Source of the DNA: Tubulanus polymorphus
Lineage: Eukaryota; Nemertea; Palaeonemertea; Tubulaniformes; Tubulanidae
NCBI RefSeq assembly: GCF_964204645.1
Contig: NC_134026.1
Location: 11,250,450 to 11,314,449, forward strand
DNA length: 64,000 bases
Direction: 5' to 3'
Shown here: piece after piece, positions 23,685-36,491 of the stretch
Position numbering within the stretch: the stretch's first letter is position 1
Layout of the letters: every line of letters starts with the position of its first letter
The notes under the pieces: generated by a model
The model's input: the letters and a program-made list of their open reading frames with translations, nothing else
The model's database searches: none
What the model was told of the DNA's origin: nothing
Made by a program: the position numbers and the translations under genes

Positions 23685-25392
23685 GGATCGATGACAACGA
23701 CAGCAGAGTTTATGTAATTTAAGGTGAGAATCCATTAACCAGGGAATGTTAGACGTGATTTCTTGGTCTAAGTGCAGTTAAGGTCACCTTTCTTGGTCTA
23801 ACTGCAGTTGAGGTCACCTTTCCACTGGGTGGTGCTATGATATGAGTACATATGGTAGCAAATGAGTACTCGGCGAAGCAATGATCATTATTGGCTACCA
23901 TCTTAGTGCCTAGCTTTTTGGGAGAATACGCCTAGAATATATTTAGGCCCTTAATGTAGTGTGTAGAGCCAATGGAAAGCCTAAGTAGTTAGTAAGGGGC
24001 TGGTTTACACTCATGTATACGACTATTTATTTCGATTACTTTCTTTCCAGCTATTATTCGTGGAATGAACTGGTCACTACGGTCTTCAATTCCTTTGCGG
24101 ATTCTTGCAGCTGGTGGGAATATATTTAAACAACAGTGTGCATGTGTACGTTTCAAATCAAGCTTTTAGTCATTTGCAGTCAAAGCCGTAACTTATGCGC
24201 AACTGTCTCAGATGCTGTAAGTACTTGACGTTTTGTGCAATTGTTTTTTCTAATGCCATGTTTGAAATTATTTGGATTAGTAATCAGTCGTGCTAACGTA
24301 CATGCAGAATTTGATTCATTGTTATTATGGGATGATAATTCATAAGCATCAAGAGTCCTACGACATACCCTTGATATGAAGCTTTTAAAAGTTTATCAGA
24401 GACTTAAAACCAGAGCAGAAAGCATTCAGCAATTTAAAAAATCCTTAACTCATAATCAAATTCTGTGAAGTCAGTTAAGGACTTTTGCTGGAATCAAGTT
24501 GAGTGCTCAGGTGCCTAAAATTCAATTCTTTAATGTCCCTGTAATGCCGAGTACGATGGAGTTAACACACTGAAAAACATTGGGCTGTGTAAGTGATTTA
24601 AGTGAGCAATATGATGACCACCCTGCCACGCTGAAACTGAGACGAAAACAAGTAAGACTGCATTGCTTCGTTGCTTTGACAAACTGACTCCTAAGCAAGA
24701 TGACCTTCCAAATCGAATGTAAAATAGAGCTGTAAAGCAGCAATTAACGGGTTTTCTGACACTTTACATACATGTGACCTGAAGGGATTCATTGCTTGGA
24801 ATTTCATCAGTTATTAATTCATAATAATATTGATAATAGTGCTTTATTGGCGATCTACAACTTTACATATGTACGTATTCAAATATTTCAATAAAACAGC
24901 TGTCTTTTATCGAATTAACAGAGATATATTCTTATCTCTGTTTAACGTCAACTCATCAGAATAAGATTGAGTTCTTGATAGAACAAATCAAGATCTTCAA
25001 TGATGTGATATTATCGAAATGCTTCACGAATGTATGTTGAAATCAATTAGCATTTATCGAGTACAGGTGGTTCAATTCAGTTTCAAAGCTGGATCACATA
25101 AAAAAACACGGTATAAGAACATATACACATAAGTGCCATATGCCAACGGTTACGATTAGTTCATGCAACTCCCAACGGAACTATGAAAGCGCCAAACAAT
25201 TAAGGTACAACAGTTCCTTTTACGTGGTAGCTCTTGTGGATCCACATATCCCGGATATGTGTCGCGCTCCTTAAAAATAGTCGCATGTTATGAACTGATA
25301 AGAATTATTTTGGTGAAATCTTTGTGCGCTTCCCAGTGCGACATTTAAACCAGCAAGGCAGAAACCCATTGTCGATGCTTTGCAGCTATATT
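23685..25392 (+). repeat. Large dispersed repeat, left copy of an inverted pair
   Basis: Reverse-complement match to 37205-39243 over most of both lengths: for example CGACAGCAGAGTTTATGTAA (23699-23718) against 39211-39230, GAATGAACTGGTCACTACGG against 38870-38890, and TTTGTCAAAGCA-type sequence near 24660-24700. Differences are block indels: the left copy lacks about 490 bp present at 38060-38550 and has about 140 bp extra at 24745-24880. It contains a hairpin module on the minus strand at 24720-24757 and another on the plus strand at 25363-25392, which bound a 0.67-kb inner segment. No transposase or RT is visible. Confidence 0.85.
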
Positions 25393-25485
25393 TGCATTAC
25401 TAATTATTGTGTATATTTATTGGGTGTATATACCGAGGTTTGGGGAGATTTGTCAAACCAGTATATGACACCAGCATGTGACACT

Positions 25486-26905
25486 ATTCTCACTACGTGG
25501 CGCTGCGGACAGACGGAAGAAAACAGTTTGACTTTGGTTTTTCTCGCTGCCGGACGTGCTTTAACGGTTGTGATGGTTCACAGTTTGGCTTTGATCTGTG
25601 AGCGTTTACTTATGTGAACTGTGCGCCTACCTGTGCAGTGTATGGAAGTCTAGTGTATTTGGTGCCTGCTGTGTGCGGGCTGGAGGGCTGTGTGCCCCGG
25701 AGTCTACTGCGTGTGGACTAGAGGCTATGTGCCTCGCAGGACTGCGTGTCCTGTTTGCCTGCTGTGTGCAGGCTGGAGGGCTGTGTGCCCCGGAGTCCAC
25801 TGTGTGTGGATTACAGGCTGTGTGCCTCGCAGACTGTGTGTCCTGTGTGTGAGAAAAGAATGGAAGAATCGTTACGTTTAAAAGAAAAATAAATAGCAAT
25901 AATGAATTATGAATTTTAGGGCAGAGCAAACTCGAGAGGTCATGGTTGTTGGTTCTCATTATTCTTAGTGTATTTTGGTATACTTCGCCCCACTATTATG
26001 AGATTTATCGGTCAGGCAGTTCGTCTATTATTTCGGTTTTCTGATCTATTTCGGCGATTTTATTTAGCGCATTTTCGTTTCCGTGGAGAGTTTAGTCGCA
26101 ATCAACGCATGATTTAGTTTGCTCCGTTCGTGCGGCACGCGTGGCAAATATACCCTACATTTATAGTTATATGCGAGCCTTTTGACTTCTCAGATTTTAG
26201 CATGTTCTTTGATTTGTTTATGGCTGGTCAGCTTCTTGTTGCGTTTGTCCTTGTATTCCACGGGTCTTACTTGTTGATAAATATATTTTACCGTTTTTGA
26301 GGTGGTAATAGCCGATTTGTAAAGGATTTGAGCGTCTTAACCGGTTGATTGTTTACGCTGGTAATAAAGTTAGATCGTCTATCAGAATTTCAATTTGTTG
26401 TTTCATTGTGTCCTGTTTTCAATTCCCTAGCCGCGGGCCTCTTGGTGTTCGTAGTCATGGATTAGTAGTCATTGGTTTAGTTTACCCCTTTTAGTTGCCT
26501 TTGGGATACGGTACGATCTGTTTTGAGGGTGTGGATTCTAATTCCGGCGACGATTGTGATTACTGTTGGGTAACTTTTGAGGGGTTGCTTTTCCTTCCCT
26601 CTGGTCATGTTAACCGCGGCCGATAATGCTTATAAACCATTGTACGTTATATTTCATCTATGAGCGATTAGGGAAGTTCGGTCCCGTAGGGCTTTTACAT
26701 ATGTTCTCAATATTGCTTCTTTGCGCTTGCTGTTTAGATCTTTTGTTATACTCCCCTTATGGTTTGGGTTTGGGTTTTGGGATGTTAGTTTTGGTTTTTT
26801 TTGCAATGCCTTTTCGGAGTGTTTGGGGGCCGTCGCTTGGGTGGCAACGGTTTTTCCCGTATTTACATATCTCTGCAGTATGTCCCCACAACAGGGAGTG
26901 AGAAT
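25486..26905. mobile_element. 1.4-kb element sharing termini with its neighbour (element A)
   Basis: The left end ATTCTCACTACGTGGCGC plus TGCGGACAGAC is partly inverted relative to the right end GTCCCCACAACAGGGAGTG plus AGAAT. The same two ends reappear around the 0.26-kb element at 26915-27172. The interior is strikingly G/T-rich on the plus strand from about 25.9 to 26.9 kb and carries a 93-bp tandem repeat. No transposase recognised. Confidence 0.6.
25664..25850 (+). repeat. 93-bp tandem repeat x2, opens a Cys-rich ORF
   Basis: Two copies starting at 25664 and 25757. Because 93 is a multiple of three, one frame reads a 31-residue repeat rich in Cys and Gly (GGLCAPEST in each). GC content is well above the surroundings. 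With no signal peptide or homology, I regard the ORF at 25598-25852 as a by-product of the repeat. Confidence 0.75.
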
Positions 26906-26914
26906 ATTATACTA

Positions 26915-27172
26915 CTCTCACTACGTGGCGCTGCGGACAGACGGATGAAGTCAGTTTGGCTTAGGTTGAGTTGGTTAGGCCAGCTGTGCTGTTGAGTGGA
27001 GTTCATTAGTCCAGGGGAATCAGTACAAAAAACAGGAAAGTCATGGTAGGTTCTCGCTCCTTTGTGCGAGCATGCTGCGTTCCCGGGTTGTATCTATATA
27101 TCTCTGCAGTATCTATATATCTATATATCTCTGCAGTATGTCCGCACAACAGGGAGTGAGAATATTATACTA
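26915..27172. mobile_element. 0.26-kb element with the same termini as element A (element B)
   Basis: Starts CTCTCACTACGTGGCGCTGC and ends CAGTATGTCCGCACAACAGG plus GAGTGAGAATATTATACT, both nearly identical to the ends of element A. It looks like an internally deleted derivative inserted at, or formed beside, the right end of A. A short CTATATAT(CTCTGCAG) duplication lies near its right end (27089-27135). Confidence 0.6.
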
Positions 27173-27624
27173 TGACGATAGAGTATTCAGGGAATATGCC
27201 TTTATTGTGAAGTAAATGAAAAAAAAAGACAGGACTAAGCTCAATTAATTAGTCTGGGTGAGGTCGTAATGAAAGAGGACGGAAAAAAGAGTACCGAAAC
27301 GTAATATTCGTGGTTGCTTGGTGATTGTTTAAATATCATGGATATATACCTATTTTTGTATGTTTTGTCCATTGAAGATGATTCGATTCCACGGAAATTG
27401 AATAAGATGCACGCTCGCCGCACTCAACGCTCCATCCAGCACCAATACGCATGTGCAATTACTCGAAAACCGATGACAACGGTTAGCACATCGATTTTAG
27501 CAAGGGAAATGGCCCGAGTGTAGAATACGGGGTAACAGTGCAAGGGTGTAGGAACATATTCCATACGTTGGTAGTGATTCAGCTTTTCACTTTCGAAGAC
27601 CTACCGATTGTACAGCAGGTAATG

Positions 27625-27860
27625 GTATGCTGGGCGACTCGATGACTGGGCGACTGGTTGATTTGACGACTCGTCGACTGAATGACTGGATCACTGAATG
27701 GCCGACTAAATGACATTACCACCATCCTCATCTCCTTCAGCATAACTGCCATCATCACAGTTGTCTCCACCATCTGCGTCTCCTCCATCACCTCCCGCAT
27801 CACTACCATCTTTTCCAGCATACCCACCATAACCATCATCACTCACTTCACCACCATGTC
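27625..27860. repeat. Degenerate GACTGAATGACTGG and CATCACCAC simple-sequence tract
   Basis: 27625-27715 holds iterations of CGACTGG/GACTGAATGACTGG. 27716-27860 is a CAT/ACC-rich tract (ACCATC, CATCACC, CTCCATC). The Met-rich ORF on the minus strand is produced by this composition. Confidence 0.7.
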
Positions 27861-30800
27861 ATCAACACGATTGAGCATTGATAACACCATTTCAGATATA
27901 TTTCGGCTGTGCGGTGACTTTTAGTTTTGATTTAGCATCAATGAACTGTCAGTTTGTAGTATTTTTATATCATTTTATCTTATACGTATATACAATATAT
28001 CACGTTATACGCTAATTTGCGTGCTCGTGATATCCGTATTATACTGTAAAGTAAGATATGAATAAATTGAATTTATATCAATGTGAATAAATTGATCTAA
28101 AGATTGTATATATACTTGCACTCCATTTAAATGGCTTTTTACCGCTAACGGCTCGCGCTTATTTCATACTGATGTAAAGCGCACTGATTACAACTTGCGA
28201 AAGTGCGGTGTGAGAAAATAGTTTATCATTATTATCAAATATGAATGTGCAGTTAAAAACAGTTTATTTGATTGATGATATTATTTGATCAGTGGTTATA
28301 GCGTTTCTCAGAAGACATACTGTTTGGCTACAGGTTGCAAAAGGAGTTAGGGAACTGGCGAGATGAGCGTTTAACATTGTTAGCAAATGAATATCACAAT
28401 TTGCTGATGTATTGATTTTGAAATCGTCACATTCAACTGCACGCTGATGAATATCAAATGCATATATGAATCTCGAATACCAAAACACATGCACACATTG
28501 ATTCTCTGTTTCCTTATTTCAATTATAATTAATCATTTTGAGTCGATTTAATTGGCAGGATAGCGACCTAACGCGTTTGTGCCCGCATTCCGCTAGCCCC
28601 CAACCTTCCCTGCGTTGATCGGTTAATCGACCAAGAAAGAATTCAATTTACGTCAAGAAAACGTAAGATGCATTCTCACAACCATTTCAATGATTACTGT
28701 ATTGAACTTATAACCTACTATAGCATGCTAAGGTCACTCAATCCTAAGCTAGATTGTGAGACGTGTTTTAACTAAATGGTCACTCGAGCAATTAAATGGT
28801 TGTATCAAATTGGAAAAATCTGCCTTGTTCTGAGCTACGTAATGCACGTTGAAAATCAATATTATAACATATTAAAATTCTATTCGAATCTCTCTTATCA
28901 CTCGTGACCTTACGCGCATTTCAATATAATAAGTATACTTGTAATACTAGTTTTCAGAGAATAAATAAGAAATACATACAAGAATTAAATTCCAATTCAA
29001 AATCATAAAATTAATTAAGAATTCGATTTTTCTTTCAATTTTTCATTTTTCGACCCGCTGCGCTTCAATCTCGACGTATTTCACAGAATTAGATTGTTTA
29101 GGTTAGTGGTAATAACAAAGTTGACAGCTTCAGTTTACGCACAAATACGAATACGTCCCGCGTACACGTTTTCTGTTCTTGACAACCCATAACGCTACGT
29201 GCGGGGCTTTCACATGGGTGTGTGTTGAGAACAGGGTTCGGGCTACGATACTCGTCTCCAAGGCCGTAAAAACCCGGTCATCGGTTATAATGGCAAGTTT
29301 TCATACTTCAAAACGAAATAGACTTATTTTACACAGTTTTGAATGTAATATTTTTTAGGTTTAGGAAATTACAATTGATATAATTTGTTGCAAAAGCAGA
29401 ATCGACTGTTGTCACAAATGCTTTTTTTAATCGACACCCCGTAAAAAATGCCCGAAAATGGTGTTATACGTGTGGTTTCTAAAAGGATGTGTAGATACCT
29501 CGGCATTTTGTTTATGTCGTGACCATAAATCTCTAGTCATCAAAGTAAAATATGTTGTTAATGCATTCTAACTCAGACGATTTAATTCTGCGATTGAAAA
29601 GAAGGAATTAAGTGGCCGCCGGTGGAAAACACATACGTAAGATTAGATATACGACGATTAAACTCAGTGCGAAAAGTGGGATTCAAATCATAGCCCGTGG
29701 AAAAAAAAACATACAACTTAATTCAAAAACGATTTAATTCCGTGATATAAATCAGAATAAAATCGCCGCCTGTCGTAAAAAATAAAATTATATCTGAAAA
29801 ACTTCAATTTTATTGACTAATAATTGATTAATTCAGTCAGCAGCGTCACTGATTCCTTGGAGATCATAGTTTATAAGATACAATTATGCAATTATGCACA
29901 AATTATCATGTGCTTCATTGGTTCTCTAGGCCAGGTCAACAAATCGGCCAGCAAAGCACCACGCATGCACCGATTAATGGCTGGGCGAGGAAATCAGCCT
30001 CAATTTATAACCATCATTAGTGATTTAATGACATTATTGCTTGGTGGGGGGGGGGGGGGGCGTACAGGCCTATGGTAATAAATTGGACAAAAACTGGTTA
30101 GGGCGCATCCAAGTCAGATGATTTCGCTATGGTACTTCAGATAGAAACCGAAGCACGGCAGAGAACGAGTCTTCTCGTATCATTTCGTAAATAAGGCAAT
30201 GATAATGATATCACGTTTGAATAAATCCATCAGAGCTTAGCTAATACATTTTCGATATATGCGTATAACCGATTACATCTAGCCATCTAGCTCGGCCATC
30301 AAACAAGAACTCCGAGGGTCTTTAGGTCGTTGGAGATGATAAAATGTCGACAAAGCTCCAATGGCTTTTTTGTGAGCCGATGGTGAAATTTGAGCATTTG
30401 TAGTAGAATAGTGTGTTCGCGGCATTTATCGCCCCGAAGGTTTCCAGTCAGTCAGTCAGGCAGGTCGTTGTATTTTCAACGTCAGAATGATGTTATATCA
30501 GAACTGCATGCAGAACAAACGCACTAAATTTACTTTAAGTCGGTAAAATCGTCACCATGGTATAGAGATTGAGCTATGTCGCATAAGTCGTAGTTTTCAT
30601 CCAGAAGCTTAAATATCCAACTTTCTCATGTCCTATACCAAGTGAATTACACATGGTTTACTGTAAATCATTCATGCGCGCTGAAATTTGAAATGATGTC
30701 AGTATAAATACGTCTATGACATTTCTGTATACAATTATTGCTAATATTGCAGACGCATGAACCGATGGAATACATCGATTAATACGGGTCATAACCTCGC

Positions 30801-31065
30801 GAAATACTCCCGATAATTACAAGACGAGACGATCGCGAATCTCTCATGTTGAAATGACTCGCGAATAACATTTTACATCAATAATTCAGACGATAAAACG
30901 TGACCAATGAATTTATCTCTCGATAAACCTTTCAGGTATTTCTAACATCAGTAATTCTATGTATAAACTCGGCTCGATTCTTGAATGCGCGTCCATAGCG
31001 AACTGAACAAAATATAGCGGGTTTTCTATACAGCTGCGACAACTGACATGCGAAATGAAAAGAGT
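27861..31065. other. Long non-coding interval, no gene seen
   Basis: About 3.2 kb of AT-rich sequence with short chance ORFs only. A run of 15 G occurs at 30046-30060, unusual in this AT-rich context and a likely site of sequencing-length error. Confidence 0.45.
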
Positions 31066-31071
31066 GATAGA

Positions 31072-31230
31072 AAATATAGCTGCAACGCAGCGATTATAGG
31101 TTTTCCGCCTTGCGGGTTTAAACGTCGTACTAGAAAGCGCACACAGATTTCTCCGAAATTAGTCGCTTAGTGGACAACACGTATTTGGATATGTGGATCC
31201 ATTTGGGCTAATACATACCACAACAAGAGC
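31072..31230 (-). repeat. End fragment of the large repeat with hairpin module
   Basis: On the plus strand it reads AAATATAGCTGCAACGCAGC, GATTATAGGTTTTCCGCC, TTGCGGGTTTAAACGTC, then ACACAGATTTCTCCGAAAT and GGATATGTGGATCC. This follows the order of the right copy from 37210 to about 37370, so it is a truncated copy in the same orientation as that copy. Confidence 0.75.
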
Positions 31231-33220
31231 CCCAAGGAGCACTGTGGTCAGTCTGTCGGTTTTCATAAACTGGCAAATGATGCATTGATTCTGTGGTGTA
31301 TATTTGCGACACTACTCACCCCGCCCAGGGTCAATACCTATAATGTACACAGTACAATCGTGTTTTCATAAGTTGCACAGATGGGGAGCTGGCAGGAACA
31401 AATAACTCGGAACAATCTTTTCCCTTTGGTTTTATTGATTTGAATGCGGAATAGAATTGGATTTTCTGAAATTTGTTCAATAGAACAAAATTCAATAAGA
31501 TTTGATTTAATGTTTTATTTGTTCAATATAGAAAAATTGAATTAGATTTGATATTTCATTTTGCAGAATAAAATTTGATTGAATTTGCAGTTCGAGCACA
31601 TGGCTAATTAGCATATCAAGGACATTCATCCGATTTGACAAAAAGCTATTTTTCCCGGACTTTGCGTTATTGAGATATTAAGATATTTTCTGTAGTGCAA
31701 ATAAAAATATTCCTCCTAAAAACCAAAACAACTTAAGATTTCATATAAATCGGGCTTGAAATACAATTTTAAATCTTAAAATAAAACCTGGGAGTAAAAC
31801 AGTTGACAATACCGCGGGTTCACGTGAACTTAAAAAACAACAAACAATACACCAAAAAACCCCTGGATAAAATAAAGGCATAAATCAATCGATCTACAAC
31901 AAAGATAAATAAATACATACACCTAATGTCGATCTTATATACATACAAAGTTATATAAAAGAATACAAGGGTACTGTTATACACAAGTGTCATCATGGGC
32001 GCAAAGACTAGTGTTAAGCTCTAGTCTGTACGTCCATGGTGATATTCATGTTGTAATAATAGGGCAGGGTCTTGGAGAAGCGAAATAATGCTTATGTATG
32101 CAAGGCCCCTTTCATTCATACCACACTCAGATGTACGCATGCACGCGGAAAACCCTACATCACCTCAAAATGTTCTTTCAAACATCTGGCGAAAACTACC
32201 TTTTTTCCAATGACCTACAAACAAGCAAACAAAATTCAAAACGTTAACTCAGACCCTACACCTCCGCCTGCAATGATATCGATCTACGTAATAACCCTAA
32301 TTGTTATTTTCTAGCTTACTTATATAAACTCTTCTGAAATTTACGAAAATTATCAACACTTATTTCCTTTCCCTTTGTCTCTTCATTTTCCTTTCGTTGT
32401 TTTCCTGCTTAAGGCTTTGCTCTCCCTCTCTCCCTCCACACTGCGTTATTCCCTTTGAATGATCCGTGTCTTAGATGGTCGATTTCTGAATACAAAGTGT
32501 TGTTCTTAAGGGCGGCAGCAATGCACGCAGTCATTCTAAGCATCTAACACAGTTCTTTATATTTTCTTGGAATACATTTACGTATTTAAGATTTGAATTT
32601 AAATTGATTGCGACGAAGATAAGCAGCACGCGGGGATTCCCCATTACCCGGTTCAAGTTCCATTCCTCATTCCTCACTTGGCAGAATGGCAGAAGTTCCT
32701 ATGGCAATGAACTGAAATCGACCATGTTAACGGGTCAAAAGTGCTTCCATACTTACGTCAAAACACAGAGTATTCTGCAGATAGTGATGTGTTCAGGAGA
32801 TTCCGTTGATCGGAAATGGTTTTAAGCGTGCAAGTTAACGCTTTCAACTTCTAGGTGTATTTAGTTCCGATAAACACATTTCATCAATAAATTTCATCAC
32901 ACATCAAGTTAAACAAAAACTGGGAAATCGTATCACGTACCTCTCGGCCACCGTGTCTAGACAGCAGACGTGATGAATAGTAGCTATTGTAACATGTGCC
33001 GACACAATCAGAAATCAGGCCACGTTCAGGTGAATTCTTCAATCTACCGAGTCGGTATCGGCAATTTCTTCGCAAGATTAATTCGAAGAATACATTTCAA
33101 AGAATTCTACTTTATGTTTTTAGATTGCTATTTCGCTTGACAGGGTTTAAGTGCTATATTTCGCGTAACATCATTCAAGGCTATAGTTATTTCACTCACA
33201 ATATAAATATAACAAACAGT
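31231..33220. other. Non-coding interval with one strong hairpin
   Basis: No supported gene in about 2 kb. A 57-base hairpin lies at 31988-32044 (listed separately) and a pyrimidine-rich tract at 32366-32440. Confidence 0.4.
31988..32044. other. 57-nt hairpin with ~24-bp stem
   Basis: 31988-32011 pairs with 32021-32044 with few mismatches, leaving a 9-base loop (TGTTAAGCT). CATCATGGGCGC pairs with GTCCATGGTG-type sequence, and AGACTAG with CTAGTCT perfectly. Size and shape resemble an animal pre-miRNA, but no known mature sequence is recognised and a small foldback repeat is equally possible. Confidence 0.4.
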
Positions 33221-33290
33221 TGTTATAACTTTTGTTTTGACGTTTCGGGAGGATTACTTCGAATCATCTTCAGAGATTTATTTCAAAATG
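33221..33290 (-). mobile_element. Penelope-like element terminal fragment
   Basis: On the minus strand: CTGAAGATGATTCGAAGTAA, TCCTCCCGAAACGTC. The CTGAAGATGA...GAAACGT framing with a variable pairing segment between (GATT with AATC) matches the arms of the Penelope-like element at 58.3-58.9 kb. No coding part is visible around it. Confidence 0.5.
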
Positions 33291-33779
33291 AGATGTAGTT
33301 ACAAAAACTAAGCACGGATGCTAGGTCACACCAGGAACTTGTTCTGAAGGGATCTCAACGGGAGATCAGACAACAGTTTTAACTGAGGAGAAAAACCAGG
33401 ACTTATATAAACGGTTTTTGTACAGTTTGAAATGAGGGTGGATTCTACAATATGTCTATGTTTGATATTAGCGCATGGATAAAGAATCTTACTATTGTCA
33501 AAATCGAATATGTTGTTTTTCCTGTCCCTTGGTTAGGTCACCGCCGCTGGTGAAGCTTACGCTCCCGTTTCATATTACGTATCTTAGAGTAATTAGGAGA
33601 GTTCAGTCATGCAGGCTCGCACCTACAAACTCCAATCTTGCGCTTCTAAGTTCGCTGTTTTGATAAAATGTTCAGCCCTCTTCTTTCTTTTGGGTTTGGG
33701 GTTTGGGATGTTTGTGTAATCGTTTGTCTTCTTGGATTATTTGATGCCATCGCAATGGGAAGTCCGCAATGGAAAGAAA

Positions 33780-33930
33780 AGGGTTTCCTGCAAAATTACA
33801 GAAAACCCTAATAATAAAAATGATAATCATGGGAATTACAAAAGGGTTTTCTGCGAATGCAGCAGAAAATCGCAAAAATCAACAGAAGTACGTACGTACA
33901 AGAGGGTTTTCTACGAAATAACAGAAAACC
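33780..33930. repeat. Three successive AGGGTTTTCTG...CAGAAAACCCT hairpins
   Basis: Hairpins at 33780-33809, 33843-33869 and 33902-33930 each pair GGGTTTTCTG-like with CAGAAAACCC-like sequence across short loops, spaced by about 60 bases. The same motif is found singly at 23022-23048 and 44974-45004. Confidence 0.7.
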
Positions 33931-36033
33931 TTAATAATCCGTTGACTGGTATTTAGTTCAGCCAAACGGGTTTCAGATTTATGAGGAGGGAATCCCCAGT
34001 ATCACCGAGCATTGATAAGAATTTAGAAAAACAAATACTGAGTTTGAGAAGAACATTCTATTATATTCTTGGTGCTATCATTGAGTTTTGCCGATAAGAA
34101 CTGGAAATAAATTTTACCACGTTGGGTCGATATTTGCTTATAATCGACAACTCAATCAAACCAAAGGAAGGTGTTCCAGATACGTAGACGAAAAATGCGA
34201 GAGAAACACGAATATATCAGAATATGACAGAACTCAATACACGTTGCGTGATGAAATACTAGAAAGAAAACATAAAATTGTAATAATTCAATGTTTCACG
34301 AATGAAAAGGTGAGGTACGTACGTAACCTTCTTAGTGATCACCGCGCACAGAAGGTCAAATCTGAGGGTAAGAAATAATCCATGTTATAAAATAATCAAA
34401 AATCATAGGTTTGATATATTGCAAGATGATGCTGAACCCGCAAAAAAACGAGTACCACTGATCATTACAGAAATTGTCGTTGTATAAACGAATAAGAATA
34501 TAATATCTTAGTCGATGTAATGGAAACGTTTATTTCAATCGTTCATTCCTCGTTCCATAGAAATTATGCCGTTTTCGCATGATGCCAAGCTAGAAACTGT
34601 AGTTTTTATATACGTAATGGAAAATGTGTGTAGCAATTAGGTGGCGATTTCCAGGGTCCTCGTAGATCGATTGCGGGATAAATTGTTTATTCGCACGTCG
34701 CAAGGTGCGTCGATAAATGTCTCAAGCGCTCCGGCTTTTCCCCGCAACTACGTAGACATTTTGTACCTGCTAGCGCAACCGTTCAAAATGCGACACCATT
34801 ACTGATGCATACATATTTCAACCCACCTGGATGAATATTGATTATGTCGTTTAAACCAAATAAATCCTCTCTGGGAATATTAACATAGCTATTTGTTCAT
34901 TTTACTCGTCTACTTTTAAAATTCTAGCATGTATATTAACGAAATGTCATGAAATAGTTCAAGGGGATACTTTAGGTGTATATTGAGAGGTTTTTTTCAT
35001 AGCATATATGGAATCACGCAATACTATACAATGATTCTTTCATATCTCCCAGATCGTTCGAGCTGTTCAATCTGTCAAAAGTTCCTACGGTTCAGTTGCC
35101 AACAGTCTAAAGACTTGGTTGCATGAGGGCACTTGGCACTGGCAGGTAGGCCTTTGACAGATACGTGGGATAGACGGTAAAGTTCCTCGAGTAGAGTATT
35201 GCGCTTAAAAGGGTACTAAGCTAACAGTTCCTAGGAAGCAAGGGTATTGTATGAAATTCCTTTATATCAGTAAGTGATGGTATGAACGTTTTATTCCCCA
35301 AATCTTACACTGCCTTTTAGCATCTTTCACTACAAGAAACTGCAAACTAGATTGACTCTTTAATCATCCACTCCGTGTGAAATGAGTGCTCGAAATAATT
35401 CAGCTGGTTTCATTTGAATAATAATTCTACATACAGTAATCCATTTCCGTCGTTGCCGCAGTGTTTAGACGGTTTAAACACGATTTGATTCGGTGAGGAT
35501 CAATACGGCTACTCAACCAGCTAACTGCGCCTGTTTTAATAGGCTCTCCGCGTCGGCCTAATAGACCGAAATTAAACTTAATTACACTCGGAATTTACAG
35601 CCTACAAGGTTTGGTTACAAGACTGTTGATCATTTCTTCAGTAAACCAATTCAATTCGCTTCATAAAGCAAATGCATACATATGAAGTAAAACTAGCTGA
35701 AATATCTGAATTAGTCACGACTTGAAATCATTACCATGCAAGTATTTAGGCTAATTATCATTTTCCACACCTAGGAGTCAATTTACAGTCTAATTCTAAC
35801 TTAAGTCCGATTGACTAATAGTCGCGTTAACCCCTACGTTGGATTAATGAATCCGTGAAACCCCCACGACAGCATGCGTATTTACATCCGTCAATCTCCC
35901 TTCATTGCATTATAAAACCATTATTGGAGTTGCTGCAATCTGCAAAAAAACAGAAACCCTTTTTGCATTTCTGCAGACTCTTTTGTGATTCCCACGTCTA
36001 TTATAGTCTCTGCATTTCTACAGAGCTGTTTTG
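33931..36033. other. Non-coding interval, no gene seen
   Basis: The longest ORF, 34088-34378 (96 codons), is Lys/Arg-rich and unrecognised, and I do not support it as a gene. No clear repeats. Confidence 0.35.
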
Positions 36034-36068
36034 TAAATATAGCTGCACAACAGCTATAACAGGTTTTT
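36034..36068 (-). repeat. Copy of the hairpin module
   Basis: Plus-strand reading AAATATAGCTGCACAACAGC then TATAACAGGTTTTTTGC: the module in inverse orientation with a slightly enlarged loop. Related CAGAAACCC-like phrases lie just upstream (35952-35975). Confidence 0.65.
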
Positions 36069-36428
36069 TGCATATTAATTGATCCTATTATTCGGGAGCA
36101 ATAAATCCGAATTGAAATGATTTGTCCATATCTTAGTCCTCAGACCTATCCTATCAGTTCCGCTGCGATCTATGCATCCATTCACCTTCCCGCCAATGAG
36201 GACTCTGCGTTCGACTGTGACAATCGAGAATTATACTCGTGGCAAGCAATGATCTACCAGGTCTCGCTAGTGTGCATTCGGACTCTGGTATTTCTTCTCA
36301 TATTCAATTAAAATCTATCCATAAATTCTCAAATTCCTTGAGTGGTGATTAGTAAAATTCACCTTATACATGAATCTAAATAAAGATCGTATGAGTTTAT
36401 TAAGAGGAGGCTAATTTTTTGTTAGGGA

Positions 36429-36491
36429 GGCTAAAAATCTAGATGAAAGTTTATTGAAATGCTAAAAATCTAGATGAATGTTCATTGAAAA
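36429..36491. repeat. ~33-bp tandem repeat x2
   Basis: GCTAAAAATCTAGATGAAAG and GCTAAAAATCTAGATGAATG begin two adjacent copies. The following segment TTATTGAAA/TTCATTGAAA is also repeated. Confidence 0.7.

Noticed and set aside
25598-25852. Cys-rich 84-residue protein with 31-residue repeats
   Set aside because: Arises from a 93-bp DNA tandem repeat inside a mobile element; no signal peptide, homology or support for translation.
27579-27842. Met/Val-rich ORF
   Set aside because: Produced by the CAT/ACC simple-sequence tract.
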